A stretch of DNA of 64,000 bases from assembly GCF_014158035.1 (NCBI RefSeq), contig NZ_JACFXW010000001.1, positions 372,001 to 436,000 on the forward strand. Reading direction: 5' to 3'. Of this stretch, positions 58,759 through 64,000 are shown piece by piece (within the stretch, counting starts at the first letter, position 1; every line of letters begins with the position of its first letter). Source of the stretch: Rhizobium sp. G21 (lineage in GTDB: Bacteria > Pseudomonadota > Alphaproteobacteria > Rhizobiales > Rhizobiaceae). The notes beneath the pieces were generated by a model. It did not search any database. It worked only from the letters and a program-made list of their open reading frames with translations, and had not been told where the DNA came from. A program made the position numbers and the translations under genes.

Positions 58759-59682
58759 ATGACCCCTTATCGCTTCGCACGCATTTTCGGCGCTGTGGCC
58801 TTTTTGCTGGCTGCGCCGCTCGTCCTTCGAGCTCCCGCGATCGCCGCCTCGACCAACCCTCTTCTCGATTTCCAATCCGATCCGCTGACGCAGTCCTTTC
58901 GCGACGGCTACCAGGGCGTGTCGGGCGCGACGGTGAATGTCGATGTTCCCTATGGTCTCGACGACGACCAGAAATACGACGTCTATCTTCCCGAATCGCG
59001 ATCCTCGGCGCCGGTGATCGTCATGGTGCATGGCGGCGACTGGTCGGGCGGCGACAAGCAGGAGTCCGCCGTCGCAGGCGCCAAAGCCGGCTACTGGGTC
59101 GCGAAAGGCTATGTCTTCGTCTCGATCAATTATCGGCTGCTCCCCAAGAAAGATCCCTTGATCCAGGCCGCCGACGTGGCGCTCGCGCTCGCTTCTGTGC
59201 AGAAGAACGCAGCCAGCTGGTCCGCCGACGCCGGCAAGATCGTGCTGATGGGCGCCGGGGCCGGCGGCCACCTGACCGCCCTTCTCTCCTCCAATCCCTC
59301 CCTCGCCGCCGACCAGGGAGCCAAGCCCTGGACTGCGGCGGTGGTGCTGGAAACGCCGGCGCTCGACATTCCGGCAATCATGCAATCGAACCATTCCGCC
59401 GTCTATGCCACCGCCTTCGGCTCCAATCTCGAATATTGGGAGGATTCCTCGCCGACCGACCTTTTGGCGACGAGCGGCTTGCCGATGATGGTCGTATGCT
59501 CCGCCGAAAGCGCCAGCGATTCCTGCGGCAAGGCGCGAGCATTCGCGTCTGCGGCGGAACGGAAGGGCGTCTCCGTGACGGTCTCGCCTCAGAGTGTCTC
59601 CTCGGGCGACGTCAACGCCCAACTCGGCGTGGCCACCAGCTACACGGCGATGGTCGACGACTTCATCCAGTCCGTTCTCTGA
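58759..59682 (+). CDS. Exported alpha/beta-hydrolase-fold protein lacking the nucleophile serine
   Basis: A 307-residue esterase/lipase-like protein with a signal peptide of about 31 residues. The oxyanion motif is VHGGDW (His91-Gly-Gly), and YGLDDDQKYDVYLP and SINYRLLP are family blocks. The nucleophile elbow GxSAGG reads GAGAGG, with Gly167 where Ser is expected; the codon is GGG. Later parts (MMVVCSAESASDSC) include a Cys pair. Probably not a standard esterase. The start at 58759 is chosen from the signal peptide; upstream codons are not conserved. Confidence 0.8.
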   Translation: MTPYRFARIFGAVAFLLAAPLVLRAPAIAASTNPLLDFQSDPLTQSFRDGYQGVSGATVNVDVPYGLDDDQKYDVYLPESRSSAPVIVMVHGGDWSGGDKQESAVAGAKAGYWVAKGYVFVSINYRLLPKKDPLIQAADVALALASVQKNAASWSADAGKIVLMGAGAGGHLTALLSSNPSLAADQGAKPWTAAVVLETPALDIPAIMQSNHSAVYATAFGSNLEYWEDSSPTDLLATSGLPMMVVCSAESASDSCGKARAFASAAERKGVSVTVSPQSVSSGDVNAQLGVATSYTAMVDDFIQSVL

Positions 59683-59755
59683 CGGCGCAGGCCGGCGCGA
59701 CGGAGACGATTTTCTGCTTTACACGAAGAGTGAATCTGCTATTCCGAGCGCGGAT

Positions 59756-59831
<76 letters not shown>

Positions 59832-59848
59832 CCGAATTCAAGCAGTCG

Positions 59849-59886
59849 AGGCGGGTCTCCCGATATGGGTAGCCCGCCTTCTTCGT
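59849..59886 (+). terminator. Terminator-like stem after tRNA-Thr
   Basis: Seven-base arms at 59849-59855 and 59873-59879 followed by TTCTTCGTT. A further inverted repeat with a GAATTCG core at 59896-59921 lies just downstream. Confidence 0.5.
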
Positions 59887-60037
59887 TCTTAGCTCGAATT
59901 CGCGTGAGAACCCACGAATTCCGGTGCTTTACTTGCGGCGATTCGCTCCCTCTTACGTTTCGATCGCGATTTTCCGAAATTTTCTCGGAACCACCTTCAG
60001 GCCTCCGCGTTGATCCGGGGAACAAACGAGGTGGATC

Positions 60038-60373
60038 ATGAAGGACGATACTTTGTCGAATGGCCGACAGGCCCTGGAGCAACAACTCGCCACGCTCCGC
60101 GAGCAGATTTCCGATATTTCGGAAGCTCTGTCGGGGATGACGAGCGATGCGGCGGATGCAGCGCGACCGCGCCTGCGCTCGGCGTCGAAACAGGCGCGTC
60201 GCGCCGCCCACACGCTGCGTGTTCAGGGCGAAGACGCGATGGAAACAGTCCGCGCGCACCCGGGCACGGCGACGTCCATCGCGGTCACGGCAGGCCTGAT
60301 CGGCGCAGCCATCGGCTATCTCGCAGGCGCGGCAAGCGCTTCCGAGCCGCCGCGCTCGAAATGGCGTTTCTGA
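60038..60373 (+). CDS. DUF883-type (ElaB/YqjD-like) membrane-anchored protein
   Basis: A 111-residue protein with a helical N-terminal region (LEQQLATLREQISDISEAL) and basic middle, then a C-terminal span (IAVTAGLIGAAIGYLAGA). The pattern matches ElaB/YqjD proteins, which in E. coli bind ribosomes to the inner membrane in stationary phase. A GAGGTGG site precedes the ATG. The next small gene begins ten bases after its stop. Confidence 0.75.
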   Translation: MKDDTLSNGRQALEQQLATLREQISDISEALSGMTSDAADAARPRLRSASKQARRAAHTLRVQGEDAMETVRAHPGTATSIAVTAGLIGAAIGYLAGAASASEPPRSKWRF

Positions 60374-60383
60374 GGGAGCGCTC

Positions 60384-60533
60384 ATGAGCAGGAACAATGC
60401 GCTTTATCTGATTATCGGCGCACTCGTCGTCGCGGTGATCGGATTTTCGGTCTACGCCTATCGCGAGGAAAGCAAACCCGAAGGCGTCGAGCTGAAGCTC
60501 AACGAAAACGGCGTCTCGGTCGAAAGCAATTGA
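60384..60533 (+). CDS. 49-residue single-span membrane protein
   Basis: MSRNNALYLIIGALVVAVIG begins a 49-residue product with one N-terminal span and a charged tail (YREESKPEGVELKLNENGVS). A GGGAG site lies eight bases before the ATG at 60384. It follows the DUF883 gene by ten bases and ends at a strong terminator, so the two form an operon. No function known. Confidence 0.7.
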   Translation: MSRNNALYLIIGALVVAVIGFSVYAYREESKPEGVELKLNENGVSVESN

Positions 60534-60539
60534 TCTGAA

Positions 60540-60563
60540 GGGCCGGCCTCGCGCCGGCCCTTT
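60540..60563 (+). terminator. Rho-independent terminator after the small membrane protein gene
   Basis: Arms GGGCCGGC at 60540-60547 and GCCGGCCC at 60553-60560, then TTT. Confidence 0.8.
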
Positions 60564-60578
60564 CGATTCTCTCGCCGG

Positions 60579-61343
60579 TCAAAATCCGTCGCGGCCACGA
60601 AAGCGACGCTGGTAATCTGGATCGTAAAGCGAACTCTCGCGAAAATCCTCCGCCGCCAGCCCCGGCCCCACGAAAATCAGCGCCGTGCGGTCGATCGGAT
60701 CTTCCTGCACCAAGGCCTCGATGGTCGAGAGCGTGCCCCTGACGATTCGCTGGTCCGGCCAGCTGGCCTTGACGACGATGGCGACCGGGCATTCGGGGCC
60801 ATAGAGCGGCATCAGTTCCGCCATCACCTGCGGCAAAGCGTGGATGGCGAGATGGATGGCCATTGTCGCGCCGCTTTGGCCGAAGACCTCCAGCCTCTCC
60901 TTGCCCGGCATCGGCGAAGCGCGGCCCGACACGCGGGTCAGCACCAGGCTTTGCGCCACCGAGGGAATGGTCAGTTCACGGCCGAGCGCGGCGGCGGCGG
61001 CGGCGAAAGACGGCACGCCCGGCGTGAGCGTATAGGCGATGCGGTGCCGATCCAGCCGGCGCATCTGTTCGGCGACCGCGCTCCAGACCGAGAGATCGCC
61101 GGAATGCAGCCGCGCCACATCCTGGCCCGCGGCCTCGGCCTTGAGATATTCCGCTTCGATCTCGTCCAGCGACATCGGCGCCGTGTCGACGATGCGCGCG
61201 CCCTGAGGGCAATAGGACAACAGTTCCGGCGACACGATCGAGCCGGCATAGAGGCAGACGGGGCATTCGCCGATCAGGCGCGCTCCGCGCAAAGTGATGA
61301 GATCGGCTGCGCCAGGGCCGGCGCCGATGAAATGTACCGTCAT
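60579..61343 (-). CDS. cobM: Precorrin-4 C11-methyltransferase
   Basis: A 254-residue SAM-dependent uroporphyrin-type methyltransferase of aerobic cobalamin synthesis. Blocks: [78 protein letters not shown] and [10 protein letters not shown]. It overlaps cobL by four bases. It ends the minus-strand cob segment. Confidence 0.93.
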   Translation of the reverse strand: MTVHFIGAGPGAADLITLRGARLIGECPVCLYAGSIVSPELLSYCPQGARIVDTAPMSLDEIEAEYLKAEAAGQDVARLHSGDLSVWSAVAEQMRRLDRHRIAYTLTPGVPSFAAAAAALGRELTIPSVAQSLVLTRVSGRASPMPGKERLEVFGQSGATMAIHLAIHALPQVMAELMPLYGPECPVAIVVKASWPDQRIVRGTLSTIEALVQEDPIDRTALIFVGPGLAAEDFRESSLYDPDYQRRFRGRDGF

Positions 61344-62587
61344 GTCTCGTCTTTCCAATTGTTCGGCTTCACCCAGCGCCATTGCGTGAGCGGCATCGCC
61401 GGCCGCCAGCCGGTCATCGCGCCCACGGGCGAGGCGCGCGACAATTCGATCCGCGTCAGCGATCCGCTGCGTTTGGCGTGTTCCGCCAAGAGGACCGCAT
61501 CCATTTCCAAGGTCACCGAATTGGCGACCAGTGTCCCGCCGGCTCTGAGCGCTGCGAGCGCCGCATCCATCACGCCCGGTTCCGAGCCGCCGCCGCCGAT
61601 GAAGATCGCGTCCGGCGTCGGCAGGCCCGAAAGCGCAATGGGCGCCTGTCCCTCGACCGTCACCAGACCGGGGACGCCGAAGGCGGCCGCATTGCGGCGG
61701 ATGCGGGCGGCGCGCTCGGGATGTCCTTCGATAGCGATGGCGCGCATGGCGGGATGGCGCAGCATCCATTCGATGCCGATCGAGCCTGAGCCCGCGCCGA
61801 TGTCCCACAGCAACTCGCCCTTGAGCGGCGTCAGGGCCGACAATGTCAAAGCGCGCGCCTCGCGCTTGGTGATCTGTCCGTCATGCTCGAACAGCGAATC
61901 GTCTAGGCCCGGCGCGAGCGGCAGCACGCGCGCGCGCTCGCCCGCCTCCACCTCGACCGCGCAGATATTGAGCGGGTTCACGGATGTGAGCGCATAAGCG
62001 TCGGCGCGCATCGCCGTCACCCGTTCGCTGCCGCCGCCCAATGCTTCGAGCACGAACAGCCGGGAGGCGCCGAAGCCGCTTTCGGTCAGAAGCGACGCGA
62101 GTTCAGCAGGCCCTTTTTCATCGGAGGTCAGCGCGAGAATGCGGGCGCAGGGCTGCAGATGCGGGCGGATGAGATCGATCGGACGACCATGCAGCGACAC
62201 CAGCGCGAGATCCTGCAGCGGCCAGCCAAGTCGCGACGCCGCGAGGCTGAAGGCGCTCGGATGCGGGATCACCCGCATCTCACGGGCTTCGATGCTGCGT
62301 GAGAGCGTCGCGCCCATGCCGAAAAAGAAGGGGTCGCCGGAGGCGAGCACGCACACGCGGCGGCCCCGCAGGCCCTTGATGTCCTGAACCGAGAGGTCGA
62401 TGGGCGAAGCCCAGCGCCGGCCCTCGCCCCTGATCAGCGTTGCGGCGAGCTCGAGATGGCGGGCGCCGCCATAGACGATTTCGGCCGCTGCTATCAGGCG
62501 CTTGGCCTCGTCGCCGAGCCCGGCTATACCGTCCTCGCCAAGGCCGATAATATCGAGCCAGGGCGTCGAAAGGATGTTTTCAGACAT
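61340..62587 (-). CDS. cobL: Precorrin-6Y C5,15-methyltransferase (decarboxylating)
   Basis: A 415-residue fusion of a CbiE-like methyltransferase (residues 1-205: [29 protein letters not shown]) and a CbiT-like methyltransferase/decarboxylase (from 225: [37 protein letters not shown]). Its ATG at 62587 shares two bases with the divergent cobK start. It is one transcriptional unit with cobM. Confidence 0.94.
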   Translation of the reverse strand: MSENILSTPWLDIIGLGEDGIAGLGDEAKRLIAAAEIVYGGARHLELAATLIRGEGRRWASPIDLSVQDIKGLRGRRVCVLASGDPFFFGMGATLSRSIEAREMRVIPHPSAFSLAASRLGWPLQDLALVSLHGRPIDLIRPHLQPCARILALTSDEKGPAELASLLTESGFGASRLFVLEALGGGSERVTAMRADAYALTSVNPLNICAVEVEAGERARVLPLAPGLDDSLFEHDGQITKREARALTLSALTPLKGELLWDIGAGSGSIGIEWMLRHPAMRAIAIEGHPERAARIRRNAAAFGVPGLVTVEGQAPIALSGLPTPDAIFIGGGGSEPGVMDAALAALRAGGTLVANSVTLEMDAVLLAEHAKRSGSLTRIELSRASPVGAMTGWRPAMPLTQWRWVKPNNWKDET

Positions 62588-63344
62588 GGCGGCCTCCAAA
62601 ATCCTCATTCTCGGCGGCACGACGGAAGCGCGCAAATTGGCCGAAGCGCTGGCGCCGCGCAAGGATCTCGACGTCACCGTGTCGCTGGCCGGCCGCACGC
62701 AGGAGCCGAGGCCGCTGCCGGTCAATACCCGTCACGGCGGATTCGGCGGCGTCGAGGGACTGGCGGCTCATCTGCGAGCCAACGACATCGATCTCGTGAT
62801 CGACGCCACACATCCCTTCGCCCAGCGCATGACGCCCAACGCCATTGCGGCGGCTGGTCTGGTCGGAACGCCGCTGGTCTGCCTCAGCCGTCCCGGCTGG
62901 TCGGCGGAACCGGGCGACGACTGGCGCATGGCCAAATCGACCGAAGACGCGGTCGACAAGCTCGGCGTCGCGCCGCGACGGGTCTTCCTCGCCATCGGCC
63001 GGCAGGAGGCGCATCTGTTCTCGCGCGCGCCGCAGCATTTCTATCTCGCCCGCAGCGTCGATCCCATCGATCCGCCGATCGCGGCGCCGGATTGCCGCTA
63101 CATTCTCGCGACCGGTCCCTTCTCGCTGGATGATGAAATAAAGCTGCTCACCGAACACGCCATCGATGTGGTCGTGTCGAAAAATTCCGGCGGCGCGGCG
63201 ACCTACGCCAAGATCGAGGCGGCGCGGCGTCTCGGGCTTCCTGTGGTCATGGTCGAGCGCAAGCGCGTGGATGGCGCAGCCTGCGTCGCTACGGTCGAGG
63301 GCGCGCTGGCCTTCATCGATCACGCTTTGGCCCCAGCGAAATAG
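62586..63344 (+). CDS. cobK: Precorrin-6A reductase
   Basis: A 252-residue NADPH-dependent reductase. Typical blocks are ILILGGTTEARKLAEAL, IDATHPFAQRMTPNA, LVCLSRPGW, RVFLAIGRQE, and VVSKNSGGAATYAKIEAAR. ATG at 62586 lies within a CATG that also carries the cobL start. Its 3' end overlaps the convergent cobJ by 25 bases. Confidence 0.93.
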   Translation: MAASKILILGGTTEARKLAEALAPRKDLDVTVSLAGRTQEPRPLPVNTRHGGFGGVEGLAAHLRANDIDLVIDATHPFAQRMTPNAIAAAGLVGTPLVCLSRPGWSAEPGDDWRMAKSTEDAVDKLGVAPRRVFLAIGRQEAHLFSRAPQHFYLARSVDPIDPPIAAPDCRYILATGPFSLDDEIKLLTEHAIDVVVSKNSGGAATYAKIEAARRLGLPVVMVERKRVDGAACVATVEGALAFIDHALAPAK

Positions 63345-64000
63345 CGCGGCGAATAGACGAGATCGGCTTTGCCCGGCCGAGTGATGACGCGGGTTTCCGG
63401 CGAGCCGATGATCACGCAGGTCGCCATGTCGGCCATGCCGGCTTCGGCCTCCGACAGCGGCCTGACCACGATCTTTTCATCCGGGCGGCCGGCGGCGCGG
63501 CCGAAAATGATCGGCGTCGTCGGCGGCAGAATCTCGGCCAGCAGCGTGAAGGCTTCGCCCAGCTGCCAGGGCCGCGCCTTGCTGATCGGATTGTAGAGCG
63601 CGATCACGAAGCCGGCTTCGGCGGCGAGACGCAGCCTCCGGGTGATGACGTCCCAAGGCTTGAGATTGTCCGACAGCGACATGCAGCAGAAATCATGGCC
63701 GAGCGGCGCGCCGGAACGGGCTGCCACGGCCAGCATCGCCGTGACGCCGGGCGTGACGACGAGATCGATCTCGCGCCAGTCTTCAGGCCCCTTTTCAATC
63801 GCTTCGCAGACGGCGGCGGCCATGGCGAAGACGCCGGGATCGCCGCCCGAAACGACCGCGACATCGACGCCGGCGGCTGCGCGTGTCAGCGCCGCATTGG
63901 CGCGGTCGAGCTCCTCGCGATTGTCGGAGGCGACGCGGATCTGGTCAGCGCGGAGCGACAGACGGTCGATATAGGGGAAATAGCCGAAGAATTCCGTCGC
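63320..64000 (-). CDS. cobJ: Precorrin-3B C17-methyltransferase, 5' part outside window
   Basis: The frame is open to the right edge (226 codons visible, plus stop). Blocks: FFGYFPYIDRL, VAVVSGGDPGVFAMAAAV, DLVVTPGVTAMLAVAARSGA, LGHDFCCMSLSDNLKPW, ALYNPISKARPWQL and ADMATCVIIGS. The N terminus lies beyond base 64000. Confidence 0.92.
   Translation of the reverse strand, partial: ATEFFGYFPYIDRLSLRADQIRVASDNREELDRANAALTRAAAGVDVAVVSGGDPGVFAMAAAVCEAIEKGPEDWREIDLVVTPGVTAMLAVAARSGAPLGHDFCCMSLSDNLKPWDVITRRLRLAAEAGFVIALYNPISKARPWQLGEAFTLLAEILPPTTPIIFGRAAGRPDEKIVVRPLSEAEAGMADMATCVIIGSPETRVITRPGKADLVYSPRYFAGAKA

Noticed and set aside
60534..64000. Cobalamin riboswitch for the cob genes
   Set aside because: No B12-box-like conserved element was seen in the visible non-coding parts; the genes are almost contiguous here.

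Overview
The window looks like chromosomal DNA of an alphaproteobacterium of the order Hyphomicrobiales (Rhizobiales). The background is GC-rich. It carries a tgt-queA-ppi-ppi-coaD block, rhizobial-style MarC and GyrA, aerobic-pathway cob genes (cobM, cobL, cobK, cobJ), a tRNA-Tyr/tRNA-Gly/tuf unit and many ABC sugar and polyamine operons. I cannot name the genus. Layout from left to right: (1) 1-713 is a low-GC AlbA_2-type gene entering from the left edge. (2) 923-5545 holds a secreted nucleosidase behind a sigma-54-like promoter, marC and gyrA. (3) 5.6-9.5 kb has an XRE regulator divergent from two small genes, a DUF2254 membrane protein and a cupin. (4) 9.5-11.8 kb is an ABC exporter with a leader that includes a 15-codon ORF and hairpins. 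(5) 11.8-13.4 kb is an AT-rich island with a PIN-like gene. (6) 13.4-18.7 kb is housekeeping: ilvA, tgt, queA, two cyclophilins, coaD. (7) 19-23 kb has a four-gene operon around a secreted FAD oxidoreductase, then yidD. (8) 23-30.4 kb is a complete-looking deoxy-sugar uptake and oxidation operon, probably L-fucose or L-rhamnose, divergent from a GntR repressor. (9) 30.7-31.9 kb is a HasA-like hemophore domain fused to RTX repeats. (10) 32.1-38.5 kb is a putrescine-type operon of YdcSTUV plus PatD form with a metallo-beta-lactamase-fold hydrolase. (11) 38.5-52.6 kb is a large minus-strand catabolic operon behind a LacI regulator. It encodes a Tat-exported binding protein, two permeases, two non-identical ATPases, and seven enzymes or enzyme-like proteins, including a binding-protein-fold product that lacks a signal peptide. 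(12) 52.6-64 kb holds a nucleotide-sugar-type dehydrogenase, pdxY, tuf, three tRNAs, rlmB, a MliC-domain protein, a serine-less esterase homologue, small membrane proteins and part of the cobalamin cluster.

How the genes work together: each of the three import operons pairs a binding protein, permeases and ATPase(s) with the enzymes that use the substrate. Each has a GC-rich hairpin directly after the binding-protein gene, which fits excess production of the binding protein. The 38-51 kb operon is the best candidate for something undescribed. Its two ATPases are complementary: one has a degraded signature motif and the other a degraded Walker A/B. A heterodimer would therefore have one normal and one degenerate ATP site. 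Its enzyme set (Gfo/Idh/MocA oxidoreductase, TIM-barrel isomerase, DUF4432, SDR, crotonase, FAH) does not match a pathway I can name.

Main caution: at 19 places in 14 genes, including the essential gyrA, a one-base change, mostly in a homopolymer, restores a full-length conserved protein. This pattern looks like sequencing or assembly indels, not mass gene decay. I annotate those genes as single loci and give each position. All homology statements are from reading the sequence. No database search was run.
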